In this document: positions 21,494-31,885 of the stretch, piece by piece
Layout: each line of letters starts with the position of its first letter
Numbering within the stretch: position 1 is the stretch's first letter
Assembly (NCBI GenBank): GCA_023055425.1
Contig: JALGPY010000005.1
Coordinates: 7,341,501 to 7,405,500 of the forward strand
Source of the DNA: Linanthus parryae
Lineage: Eukaryota > Streptophyta > Magnoliopsida > Ericales > Polemoniaceae
DNA length: 64,000 bases
Reading direction: 5' to 3'
Notes under the pieces: generated by a model
Seen by the model: only the letters and a program-made list of their open reading frames with translations
What the model was told of the DNA's origin: nothing
Database searches by the model: none
Made by a program: the position numbers and the translations under genes

Positions 21494-21548
21494 ATGAGTG
21501 GCTGAGGTGAGGAGAGATGCAGTCTCTCTCCTCATCTCAGCCACTCAT
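21494..21548. repeat. Near-perfect 24-bp hairpin upstream of CYP94A copy 3
   Basis: Left arm 21494-21517, 7-base loop, right arm 21525-21548, with one mismatch (a G-U pair in RNA). The arms contain GAGTGGCTGAGG and its inverse. It sits about 450 bp before the ATG. It may be a foldback relic; a small-RNA precursor is possible but unproven. Confidence 0.75.
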
Positions 21549-21750
21549 AATTGGCGACTTTCAAATTATTCATATGGTTGAATCAGCGATTCGAAGATTT
21601 AATTAACTACTAATAAACTATCTCGTAGCAATAGAGGGCATAAGAGTCATTTATTGCTGATTTCACTAACAGTAAGGGCGCTACTGGGAGTTAGAGCAAA
21701 CCTCACGGGAGGTTGATGTAATTTACCCAAATAAAAAAGGTGACATGTTC

Positions 21751-21790
21751 AATGACGACTTACGTAGTTTATTTCAATTTATATAAAACT
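21751..21790 (+). promoter_or_regulatory. Conserved proximal promoter block and TATA box, third CYP94A gene
   Basis: TGACGACTTACGT at 21753-21765 and TTATATAAAAC at 21779-21789, the counterpart of 14262-14301. A second TATA-like run (GCATATATATATTC) lies at about 21923-21936, nearer to the ATG. Confidence 0.55.
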
Positions 21791-21996
21791 GTCAAGTGGC
21801 GACTTTCTTTATGTTTTCCTTGACACTAACTTCTCTCCATGCTTTGAATTTGAATATCAAAACCACATTGGAATATAATAATTTGATAGTCTGATAATTT
21901 CATGTTCACGCTATTAAAATTTGCATATATATATTCTCATCCGCCATTATCAAATTATTGGTTCATTGAATTGAATTCACTCAGCACCACCAAAAA

Positions 21997-23514
21997 ATGT
22001 TAGACCTTGCGCTCTCATCTTCCTTACTGGTTTGCCTTCTTCCACTCATCGTCTTCCTTCTGATCAAGAACTGCAAATCACTTCTCTGCTCTTCAAATTC
22101 ACCCAATGAGCTTCCAAGATCATACCCTTTCATCGGCTCCTTCTTCGCAATGTACGCGAATAAACACCGGCGAGTCCAGTGGACTTCAGACGCCGTCATA
22201 GCCTCACCCAATTCCACCTTCGTCCTCCTCCGCCCTCTCGGCCGCCAACAAGTCTTGACGGGCAATGCCGCCAATGTCCAGCACATACTCAAGACCCATT
22301 TCCACAACTACGGAAAAGGAGACTATGTCCACATGGCTCTATCCGATTTTCTCGGCGACGGCATCTTTAATGCTGATGGTGATACTTGGAAGTTCCAGAG
22401 GCGAGTTGCTAGTCATGAATTCAACAATAAGTCATTGAGGAAATTCGTCGAACAGGTGGTGGACGTTGAGCTCAACGATCGGTTGATCCCCATCCTGACT
22501 TCTGCAGCTGAAAACGGGAGTGTTCTTGATTTCCAGGACATTCTTCAGCGATTCGCGTTTGATAACATATGCAGAATTGCATTTGGGTATGATCCAGCTT
22601 ACTTGATACCTTCTCTTCCTGAAGCTAAATTCCCTATTGCTTTTGAAACGGCGGTTCGTAGCAGCAGCAGGAGGTTGGAAGCGGCTCATCCTCTGGTCTG
22701 GAAGATTAAGCGGCTTCTGGGGGTTGGATCTGAAAAGGAGCTCCATGATGCGGTTGAAGAAGTACAGGGATTCGCCAAACAAGTTGTTAAGGAGAAGAAA
22801 TCTGAGCTGGAGGCGAAATCCGGCCTCGAATCCGTCGATATGTTGTCCCGGTTTCTGAGTTCTGGTCATTCCGATGAGGCCTTTGTCATGGATATCATCA
22901 TCAGCTTCATATTGGCAGGTCGCGATACGACTTCCGCAGCTCTGATATGGTTTTTCTGGCTAATCTCCCGAGACCCAGATGTCGAATCTAAGATTCTGAG
23001 AGAGATCAACGAGAAATCGGAAGCACCGATCTACGAAGAAGTGAAGGACATGGTTTACACCCACGCTTCGCTGTGTGAGACCATGAGATTGTACCCGCCG
23101 GTGCCGACGGACAGCAAGGAAGCGGCGGCGGACGACGTCTTGCCGGACGGGACGGCGGTGAAGAAGGGTACGAGGGTTACTTACCATCCTTATGCAATGG
23201 GGAGGTTGGAAAAGGTGTGGGGGGCCGACTGGGCTGATTTCCGGCCGGAGCGGTGGTTGCAAAGGGAGGCTGCGGAGGATAAGTGGAGCTTCGTGGCCAG
23301 GGATCCGTATACATACCCAGTGTTTCAGGCAGGGCCAAGGGTTTGCCTGGGGAAGGAGATGGCCTTTTTGCAGATGAAGAGGGTGGTTGCCGGTGTTGTG
23401 CGGCGGTTCAGGGTGGTGCCAGCGCTGGAGGAAGGAGTTGAACCAGTGTTCATATCGTATTTGACATCAAAGATGAGGGATGGATTTCCAGTGAGGATTG
23501 AGAAGAGGGCCTAA
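21997..23514 (+). CDS. Cytochrome P450, CYP94A-type fatty acid omega-hydroxylase (array copy 3)
   Basis: Single exon, 505 residues. ER anchor at about residues 8-23; I-helix A-G-R-D-T-T at 307-312; ExxR E-T-M-R at 361-364; F-R-P-E-R-W at 415-420; heme loop F-Q-A-G-P-R-V-C-L-G with Cys450. Over most of its length it is closest to copy 1 (shared N-C/K-C-K-S-L-L-C-S leader, K-S-E-L-E block and S-S-G-H-S-D-E-A-F). It resembles copy 2 at the I-helix and at the C terminus. Its promoter and leader also match copy 1, so it probably arose from a copy 1-like gene. Role as for the family: terminal oxidation of fatty acids at the ER membrane; jasmonate-related CYP94B/C activity is a less likely alternative. 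Confidence 0.95.
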   Translation: MLDLALSSSLLVCLLPLIVFLLIKNCKSLLCSSNSPNELPRSYPFIGSFFAMYANKHRRVQWTSDAVIASPNSTFVLLRPLGRQQVLTGNAANVQHILKTHFHNYGKGDYVHMALSDFLGDGIFNADGDTWKFQRRVASHEFNNKSLRKFVEQVVDVELNDRLIPILTSAAENGSVLDFQDILQRFAFDNICRIAFGYDPAYLIPSLPEAKFPIAFETAVRSSSRRLEAAHPLVWKIKRLLGVGSEKELHDAVEEVQGFAKQVVKEKKSELEAKSGLESVDMLSRFLSSGHSDEAFVMDIIISFILAGRDTTSAALIWFFWLISRDPDVESKILREINEKSEAPIYEEVKDMVYTHASLCETMRLYPPVPTDSKEAAADDVLPDGTAVKKGTRVTYHPYAMGRLEKVWGADWADFRPERWLQREAAEDKWSFVARDPYTYPVFQAGPRVCLGKEMAFLQMKRVVAGVVRRFRVVPALEEGVEPVFISYLTSKMRDGFPVRIEKRA

Positions 23515-23656
23515 AAGACACTAGTTTGTTCAGCTACTATTAGTTTGACTGCCGCAGTTTTTTATTTTTGGCATCTTATCCCTTTGATTTGATACTGATA
23601 AACTGAAATTCCGGTAGCTGTTTCCTCACACACTTATGCACATACCCTTTGTTTAT

Positions 23657-23662
23657 AATAAA
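23657..23662 (+). terminator. Polyadenylation signal of CYP94A copy 3
   Basis: AATAAA 143 bp after the stop, preceded by a TTTGTTT element. Confidence 0.4.
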
Positions 23663-24001
23663 TGTTGAGATTAAGAAACTTCATGAATGTTCATTGCTGC
23701 AACTATGGACGAACATTGGAAAGAAATGCGGAGAACATGACCTAGTCAGGTAAGAAATGAAGCAAGCCGTGCGAGAATATAAGGTAAACCTATCCCAACT
23801 AGCCAGAATAATTTCAATGAACAAAAATATCCCATTTCAAGCAAGTAAAATCTTCTATATTTCATATTCCTAAACCCGGGTCTATCCCAGCTTGAATTAA
23901 ACAAGAAACCGGTTATTATCGATGCCATAAACTGATTTCGAGTCACCAAAGATATTATGATCGAACAGTGTAAAGATAAGAAGTCATGAGGAACCCTAGA
24001 C

Positions 24002-24414
24002 CTATGTTACCAGAAACGTAAAAGTAGCCGCTTTTCTCGTTCCGAGTCGTACGTACCGAAACACGGTACCTTTTCGACCTGAAACGCTGAAAGCATCGAC
24101 CCGGACGTTTCGTAGAGTGAGTACATAATTGGCGAGTTTATATTACTAGTTTTCGCTGCACATATTTGCACAAAGTTATGCTATCATAATAACTGGATTT
24201 GAGAATGCAAGTATGAAACTACTTAAATTGATATTGTTGGACTTTTTAGGTAACTGTGGGGAAAATTGTTCCTAAATAGTGAGCCTCGTTCTTAGTAATT
24301 GTATTTCGTCCCGGACATCGTTCTGAAAAAGCCTACCCCTAGCGGCACCAATCGTGTTTCCCGTTCCCGTTCCCATCCCACGTATCGCAGCGTACCACGT
24401 TTCTGGTAACATAG
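24002..24414. mobile_element. hAT-type MITE with perfect 8-bp target duplication
   Basis: 413 bp, inverted ends CTATGTTACCAGAAACGT and its inverse. The flanking 8-mer CCCTAGAC is identical on both sides (23994-24001 and 24415-24422), which is the hAT signature. It has no transposase and lies about 490 bp after CYP94A copy 3. Confidence 0.9.
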
Positions 24415-24773
24415 CCCTAGACTAGAATAATAGTAATTCCCAGAATAATTTCAATTAGTATGAATTAATAATAGCTTGGTTATAAAAATCCCCTAAAAAT
24501 TACCAGTATTCAAGTCATAATCCCTAGATTAGAATAATGGAGTAGCAATTTCTATTAGTACCTTGGTCATAATTTGAAAAATTCACATCACAATTACAGT
24601 TCCAAACATTGAATTCATAAGCCCTAGTCTTAGAAATCCCAAACATCCCAATCCCTAATTAAAATTCCAATTTTCAATTGATAAACTCGAGTCAACATAT
24701 CACAATTCAACCAAAAAAATATCAAAATCCACCATTGAAGACGATAAATCGAGGAAGCAAAATTGAACTTACA

Positions 24774-24950
24774 GAGAATCGACAGTCGATGGACCAAAGG
24801 AGCAGACTTTCGAGCTGCCAGAGAAACTGCTAACTTCGGAACTTCGAGGAAGTATGCGGCGGCGGAATTCACCGCCGGCGTCACTCAACCGGCCGGCGAC
24901 GACGACGTCTTCGTCTTCTTCTTCATGTTTTCAGTCGACGTTGCGTTTAT
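24774..24950 (-). pseudogene. Possible first exon of an unrecognised minus-strand gene
   Basis: The minus strand has a GC-rich, coding-looking stretch. One frame begins M-T-P-A-V-N-S-A-A-A-Y-F-L-E-V-P-K-L and reaches a consensus donor (CT/GTAAGT at about 24773). A second ATG at about 24926 starts M-K-K-K-T-K-T-S-S-S but meets a stop after 13 codons. No second exon could be identified in the AT-rich DNA to the left, so this may be a broken duplicate of a gene start. Product unknown. Confidence 0.25.
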
Positions 24951-25600
24951 CTGGATCTCTATGTCGTGTGAAAACACGGAGTTTGCAAAAGACTCCTTGC
25001 GTTTCAAATAATGCACTTTTACCTCCCTGTGTTTGGTTTATTTGTATTAGAGATTGACCCGTCCATGAATGGACTAACTAGATGAAAGAGAGGATGAGAA
25101 GTTTGACAAAAATTCAAGACAATTCACTTACCTAGAGGACACTGACACCCATTCCTTTAAGTGACTTTGTCTTCAAAAGTAGAGGGAAATTGAACGATGA
25201 TGATGAAATTACACTATGGCAATCCAATGGTACTGTTGATGCCAACAAATCGATGTGAACAGTAAAAGTGGTAGCTATCTTACAATATAGATTTCTCTTA
25301 GTTTAATAAAAACTCATAAGTATCCACTTAAACTGTCCCTACTCCTTACTCCTGTTTAGCAACATATCTAAATCCTATCATTCACTATATTCAAACAAGA
25401 CAAGCGAAAGAGGCTATATAGCAAATTCAGGAATATGCTAAAGTAGGGGCTAAAAGTAGAACTTAAACAAAAATATATCAACGAATATTTCTCGCCAAAG
25501 CGGCCTCGTCGAGCTCCACCGCCGTCACCACCAACAGCGAACTTGTACCACCCCATTTCTCGACCGTTTTGACTTGTTCTTGGTGTGAGTATGCTCTGAT

Positions 25601-25955
25601 GTCATGTTTGGTTTTCTAGTATTAGTGGTATTAACTAGTATTGGACTAATTATAGCACTATGATTATTAATATTTTGTTTGGTTTGTTCTGGATTAAATT
25701 TAATACTGGTACTAAATAGTGAGAAACATGGGTTGAATACCCTATTTTAATCCCCTCCCCAGGAGAGTATTAACAGTATTGGACTATTCAGTTTAGTTGG
25801 AATTGAACATTAATTACACGAACAACTATTCATAATACTTTGTACAGTACATAACCAAACACAGTATTAAATATAATACAGCTAATCTAGTCCAATTCTA
25901 TCCGACATAGTCCAGTACATTCCGGTCCGGCTAGTCCGGAAAACCAAACTTGACC
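25601..25955. mobile_element. MITE with GTCATGTTTGGTTTTC ends
   Basis: A 355-bp stretch between GTCATGTTTGGTTTTC (25601) and the inverse of GTCAAGTTTGGTTTTC (ending 25955). The interior is rich in AGTATTGGACTA and its inverse, typical of a foldback-forming MITE. The target duplication is not certain (CTGA occurs close to both ends). Confidence 0.6.
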
Positions 25956-27058
25956 TGAATTCTCTCATAGTTCGTTTATGATCTTCAAAATTTGATTGTG
26001 AAAGCTTGAATTCATGTTGTGTTTTGGAGAAGTTGGCAAGAATGAAAGAAATATTTGTTTAAGGGGTCATTTGTGTACAATGTGAGACTTTGAGATTAAT
26101 GTTGAAACTTGTTAATTAGTGGGGGTAAGTAGTTGTAGTTTCTAGTAAACCCTATGGGACTACTTGTAGTTTATATATTCTGTATTTATATAAATAATTA
26201 CATTTTTTAATTAGTTTATATTATTACGTAAAGCTAACTAATTATATATTATAAATATATAAATAAATTAAGTATTCTGGTAATTTTAATAAAAATATAA
26301 ATATATATAAATTAGAAATTAGTTATAATTAAATATGTACAATTAATTTTCTAGAAAAAGAATTTACAAAAAATACGTTTTGTATATATAAATATATAAT
26401 CGATAAAACTATTATTTTCACTATTAACTAAATCCCAATCTAGTTTTACTTAAATAAAGAGTACGTCTCTTAAAATAATTATAAAAATTTATATTATTTT
26501 TTACCAAAAAAATAGTTGTGTTGAATTCGATATTATATTTATCTAATTAAATGTCTGTAAATTAAATAATAATTATGAATTATTAAGAAATAATTTTAAT
26601 TTAAACTATATATTTTAATATTTAATATTTTAATTTATTTAATTTGAAATTTATTTTTATATAGTTACTGGTAATTATAATTTGAATATTAAATAATTAT
26701 TAGTGATGTTTGTTTACTTTAATAAATGTATTAAAACATTTCTTTAACTATTTAGTATTAAGTTTTCAATTTCTTAAATTATCATGATTTATTAAATAGA
26801 ATAGTCATTGTTTATTTTTATGAATAAATTGATTAAAAGCTTATTTAATTAGTCAATAAATAGTTTTATTTTCTTAAAATTTATTCTTCAATTTCCTAAA
26901 ATCGTTTCGGAATATCTGACTTGGTATCAACTGATAATTTAATTATCTAATAATAAATTATATAATTTATTAATCTAATTATAAACACCTAATTACCTAA
27001 TACTACTAAATTAGGTGTTTTTGAGTATACATGGTTAGCTTAATATGTCTTATTCTTT
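25956..27058. other. Very AT-rich intergenic stretch
   Basis: From about 26150 to 27000 the sequence is dominated by A and T with no open frame, repeat or gene that I can support. It could act as a scaffold-attachment-type region, but nothing specific shows this. Confidence 0.5.
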
Positions 27059-27070
27059 CTTCGCGTGAGT

Positions 27071-27852
27071 ATTTTTTCTTTTTTTTTTGACGAAGTCCGG
27101 TATTTCATTCAAAAACAAGGGAAAGAACACAATTTTTCAGACAAGAGAGCCTGCTATACTTTTTGTTTGCACCAACTGAATTTTTTTGCTGTGTATATAT
27201 ATATATAATAAGAAATATCATTAATCCGGGAATCGCACCAGGCAGGTACAAGATCAAGACGCATAGAAACTAACTATACAGACCGGGGCCCTACAAGATA
27301 ACTACTAAACCATTCCCCTGCAACTATATAATACAGCAAAAGAGTTGCAGGAGGAAACTGCGAACATAACAAAACTACTTCCAGGCAACAAAATATACAG
27401 CAAAAGATGCTAGGAAGATTGCAACATCAAACTAAATGCTTCTAACATCTATATCTCCTTTTATTTTCTCCCTTATGGCCCAATTTGCAGCTAGGTGGGC
27501 AACTTTATTAGCATTTCTTTGGCAATGGTGGATCTGATATTGTCCTTTCTGCATCATAATACTTTTGACACCTTCTATCCTGTTCTTCCATTTCCAGCTT
27601 GCCTCTAAACTACCAGTTAAAGCATCTGTAATCACTTTGTAATCAGAATAAAAAAAATACTCTGTTAAGGTCTTCTTTGTGGGCCCAAACAATTGCAATT
27701 TCTATGGCACTCAGCTCAGCTTCTTTAATACTTCTACTCTAATCATAAGCTGGTTGGAGGTGTACAATGTCTTCCTTGTATTTTCTGCTCACAAAAGCCA
27801 TATCTGATAGAGTTTGATCCTTTTTGCAGCTGGCATCACAGCGAGTTTACTT
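27071..27852 (-). mobile_element. 5'-truncated LINE (RNase H end and 3' UTR), minus strand
   Basis: Bounded by a 12-bp target duplication with one mismatch (CTTCGCGTGAGT at 27059-27070, CTTCGCATGAGT at 27853-27864), with a T run (poly-A on the minus strand) at 27072-27088. The minus strand encodes a RNase H domain: C-D-A-S near 27840, E-L-S-A-I-E-I-A-I near 27700, Y-S-D-Y-K-V-I-T-D-A near 27640, and N-A-N-K-V-A-H-L-A-A near 27500. The last 88 codons (27432-27698) are still open. A GGGAATCGCACCAGG..ATATATA stretch at about 27195-27245 resembles a second tail, so an extra 3' piece may be nested. Confidence 0.85.
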
Positions 27853-27907
27853 CTTCGCATGAGTTTACTTGCTTAATCTTGCGTGCTTATTTCTTTCATG
27901 TGAATCA

Positions 27908-28011
27908 GTCAGATGGAACTCACGAATTTTCGAATGTTAGTCAAAATTAATTGTAGTGCCCCACCATGATGGCATGTCACATGGCGGGAATAGCCCCAAT
28001 GAATACTTTCT
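27908..28011. mobile_element. Half copy of the Mutator-type MITE family found at 37020-37211
   Basis: From GTCAGATGGAACTCAC to CCCCAATGAATACTTTCT it aligns with one half of the complete element at 37020-37211, including the region around its CCACGTGG core (here degenerate). The other end is missing. Confidence 0.6.
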
Positions 28012-28163
28012 AAGTCTTTAGGAGATAAAAGTTTCCATGGGCATTTCTTGCCCAGTGTGAATACTTGGCTAATTTGACATGGCAATCTGGCTACATTAGT
28101 ATTGGTAAACAGTGAACATGCTCTTATGAAGAAGAGCAAAACCTTTGATATGTTAAAGCTTGA

Positions 28164-28245
28164 CGTGGACGGCAGGATTCGAACCTGCGCGGGCAAAGCC
28201 CACATGATTTCTAGTCATGCCCGATAACCACTCCGGCACGTCCAC
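28164..28245 (-). tRNA. tRNA-Ser (AGA)
   Basis: 82 nt on the minus strand. Acceptor stem GTGGACG pairs with CGTCCAC, discriminator G. The D arm follows GCCGGAGTGG; anticodon stem-loop TGACT-AGA-AATCA with anticodon AGA; long class II variable arm TGGGCTTTGCCCGC; T arm with GGTTCGAATCC, which is also the B box. All stems fit, so it looks functional. No CCA is encoded, as expected for a nuclear gene. A short T run on the gene's strand just past the 3' end (about 28137-28140) can serve as Pol III terminator. Confidence 0.95.
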
Positions 28246-28350
28246 TTGTTATCAGCTTTTTGCTAACCAAATCTAATTACTTTTTAATCATAACATGATC
28301 GTCATGAATTTAAGTATTGTCCACCACAAATCAATAATTCATTTTTCTGC

Positions 28351-28440
28351 AGATGGGTGCTAGCTATGTGGTAGAGCATTTTGAAGCTCCTGCTTGAGGT
28401 CTCGAGTTCGAACTCCGCAATATGATGTAATTCCAAAACA
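28351..28440 (+). mobile_element. tRNA-derived SINE, copy 1
   Basis: GATGGGTGCTAGCTATGTGG gives an A-box-like region and GAGTTCGAACTCC the B box. It ends in ATATGATGTAATTCCAAAA before a CA/TG/TA microsatellite. It aligns over about 90 bp with the minus-strand copy at 39743-39832, which shows that it is a dispersed family and not a decayed tRNA gene. Confidence 0.75.
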
Positions 28441-28462
28441 CACACACACATGTGTGTGTATA

Positions 28463-28508
<46 letters not shown>
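28437..28508. repeat. Compound CA/TG/TA microsatellite
   Basis: (CA)n, then (TG)n, then (TA)n directly after the SINE tail. It may have grown from the SINE 3' end. The short reading frames across it are artefacts. Confidence 0.9.
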
Positions 28509-28509
<1 letters not shown>

Positions 28510-29347
28510 CTGGAAGTCAATATATAGATGTACTAGCAAATGACCCGTGCCCGTGGGGCACTTATAATATATCACTTGACTCACAGTTGTAGGGCAATTA
28601 TAAAATATGACTTATATTTCATTCTTCAGATAAATTTTGATATAAATTTATATAAAATTATCTTGTTTAGGTTAATAGATGATTAATAATTAATTAGATA
28701 AAAACATATTCTTTTAGATCTAAGATACATTTCAAAAACGTTATCCAAGATAAAACATGATTTTGAAATAGTTAGTTAGATGAAAGATAGATTTTAAGAT
28801 ATAATAATATCATATCATTTATACATTTTAACTAATTTGCCTTTTAATAATTTTTATAATAAAAAAGAATTAAAGATCAACAGATCAAAATGTCTTGGGA
28901 CATTTTTTAAGATTGAATGGCTAGGATGTCTCCATTGACTATTTTTTGGAGGGAAACACCTAGCTGAATCTTTTCTCCAAATCTTGACAAGTATGTTTCA
29001 CTAGCAGGTTGCAAACCTTTCTGTACTAAAATAAGTTTAATCTTGTGAAACTTCAGTTCCTTTGATTTCGAATTCTAGAACATCGCATCTTCTGTTTCCA
29101 GAAATCATAATGGATTTCTCTGGCTTGGCACAAAAAAGGGGAAAAAACAATTGTCTGAGAGGTCTAGTCAACGATTGTTTGATTATGGATTTCATTTGGC
29201 CTGTCATGTATTATGCATGCAGCTTATGTGCCGCTATGTTACCATGAAGAAGATGAAATGTTTAGGATGATCTAGAACTTAGAAACTCTGTTATTTCACA
29301 ACACTGGTCTTAGGCCTGATTTTCCAGACAAAAACTATGGATATTCT
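28509..29347. other. Intergenic, repeat-like
   Basis: At 28532-28562 ACTAGCAAATGACCCGTGCCCGTGGGGCA resembles the ends of common plant DNA-repeat families (ACCCGTGC..GCACGGG hairpin). The remainder is AT-rich without a supported gene. Confidence 0.4.
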
Positions 29348-29659
29348 TGTTGTATAAAAATGTCAAAATATTATTTTTATGTTTAAATTTGAATAATTTT
29401 CTTTTCTAAAAGGTTGTGTTGTTTCATATAGTTGTAACTTTTGACAAAGAGTTATAACTTTTGGTGGTGTCTTTTCTAAATAGGTGCTTCATGCACCCGT
29501 TGGTTCCTATAAATACTAGAGTGTCTTTTATGTCATAATAAGTTTTTCAGATTTGTGTCTCTTCTTCAATCACTTTTCTCATGTCCGAGTTTTTTCCAAT
29601 TCATCTTTTGATACTAACCATTTCTGAAATTGTTTGCTTTTAGTGAATTTTCCACAACA
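29348..29659 (+). repeat. 5' LTR of the non-autonomous element
   Basis: 312 bp, TG..CA ends. CCTATAAATACT at about 29508-29519 is a good TATA box, so transcription should start roughly 30 bp further on. Confidence 0.92.
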
Positions 29660-31875
29660 ATTTTTAGGATAGTAATATTTATCCCAATGGAGCCCGCTAT
29701 TGTGAAGATACAGATTCAGAATGTGAAAAGGATTGATTTCAATGGGGTGAATTTGAAGAGACAAGAAACTTCTCACAATTTCAAGCGGTGTTATCGATGG
29801 TAAGATACGACGCTGGTTGGTGTTCCAAGGTTATCATGGAGGCGACAGGCTATAGTGGGAAGAAGTATTGAACAGGTTTTAAATTCCAATTTTGTATGTT
29901 GTGTGTATTTTATTACTTCTGTGGTCTGACATTTTGGTCTTATCTTCTTGCTTTCGAAAAAAAAAAAAAGTTATTTTAAATACTAACAAGTATCATGCAT
30001 CCTCAACCCACATTAGAGTAACCGATTCTAAATATCACAGTAGTACTCTGAAACCTAATTTGCCCTTGTGAGTATTATAATATTCAATACTGTGTTTCTT
30101 TTATTTCCATATTTCCATATGACTACTGTTTTAAAAAAGTAATGTCATGCATGCACCTTTTGAATTTGTTGATACTACATTTGTAGAGATATTGTTCTTT
30201 TCCATCTAGTGTTTCTCCAGAGTTCTTATATATATGAAGTGCAAGAGTTTCCTATTCTCCCAAAAGAAAGGATGATTGGCACACAAGAATGGTTGCAACT
30301 GTCAAAATTCCAGAAACAGTTTAGAGAAGTTATGGTAGACAGTTATGTTTTGATATTATTGGTAGGATTTGAGCCTCTTGCCAAAACAAGCGAGTCTTAT
30401 AAATGGTGCAGATGAAAGAGATGATAAATGCTTACTTTTGAATATTGGCATAAGTTTTCAAAAGATTTTGGAGAAAGTTATATGGGTCGGCCGGCTATAT
30501 TCAATAGTGCCTTTGTGTAAGTTTATAAATTTATTATGATTTATTGTGGTATTCTAAATCATTTTAATTCGTAGATGAGTTTTCGTGGATGATGCCAAGA
30601 ACCTGAGCACTCTTTCAATAAAGGGGTGAAAGGTCAATGCTTTGCTTAGTGAAACAAACATTACTTATTACTTTAATTATTTCGCGCAATGTTATTTCTT
30701 GCAACAATTTTATTGCAGATCCGATGGAGTTAGCAAATGTGTTTTCTATCATGGATAGAAAAATATTGCAATGTGATGGCAGCTTACAACGATGCGGAAG
30801 ATGACCACCGTATACACATTTTTCGTATTAGAGGAAAATGCGAGGAGAGAAGTGTCTTTTTTCCTAATGGCATGGATGCTTTTCTTTGGCACTTAGAGAT
30901 GGTTGTTGCAAATAACTAGTTTGGGCTTGGAGTTACCCGATAATTAAAATGCAAGCGTCGACACTGCAAGCGAATGAGGAATGCTATACGCCTAAGCAAA
31001 AATGAAATGATTTTCCATTACATTATGGTAAATGTTGTGTTAAAAGTCATTTTGAAAAAAATGACTGTCACAATAAAGGTAGAGTGAAAGCGAAACGAAT
31101 TTGCAAATTCATGAGAAAACCCCATAATTGGGATGTGTCTTTTAGACAAATTTCATGACAAATAAGAAAATGCGAGAAACACCAACAACAAAAATTATTT
31201 GGTTGATGAATCTAAAGTCATGGGAGATACGGGACTATTACCGATTTATAGAGGTGTCTAAATTGAAACCTACCTCATCATGATGATGTCGGTCATTACC
31301 GAAAATCACATGCATGGAGGTTCAAGGGAAATTCAATTAACAGACTACCCGTAGAATGTTAGCGTGAGACTACATTCTCAGTGCATTGCTTTATTTAAGG
31401 AATAGTGGGGGTACAAACTTCTTACTAAGAAATGAATGCTATTCCTTCAAAGTCCCGTATCTGACTAATGCACTGTGTTTATCCACAACAATATTAGTAG
31501 GTTGGACGTAATGTCCTTAACAGAACTCATAGCCTTTATGGTGGAGCGATTAAGCGGTTGTGGACGCTCTCGATGAGTCTGCCTTTGCAAGTAGGAAAGT
31601 GAGAGGCCGCTTTCTAGGGGTTACTCGGTAAGGCCCTGAGAGTACTTGCTAAGACCGATTCAGCGCAAGGCCCATTAATAAAGCGCTGCCTCTTGAAGAA
31701 TTAGAACCCGGTACCTACGTGAATAGTTTCTTACTATCCTCACGGATATAAGTCTCTATTCAAACCACGGTTCAAGGCCCAGTCCACCGATGGCGATACG
31801 TGGTACTATACCCGATCTTTCTTTTCTGCGTCTTAATATATTTTCATATTTGCGTCTAATATTTTGAGAATTTTT

Positions 31876-31885
31876 AGTGGGGGAT
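31876..31885 (+). other. Polypurine tract of the non-autonomous element
   Basis: AGTGGGGGAT immediately before the TGTTGT start of the 3' LTR; this fixes the element's orientation as plus. Confidence 0.85.

Noticed and set aside
28351..28420. A degenerate tRNA gene
   Set aside because: Stems do not pair and a second dispersed copy with the same non-tRNA tail exists, so SINE is the better call.
28302..28584. Frames with long Y-I and H-T runs
   Set aside because: Translation of the CA/TG/TA microsatellite.
31540..31620. Hammerhead-ribozyme-like text (GATGAG, a small stem, GGAAAG, outer CTCTC/GAGAG pairing) in the non-autonomous LTR element
   Set aside because: The CUGAUGA core has an extra base, no convincing cleavage site was found, and in retrozymes the ribozyme lies in the LTR, not here.
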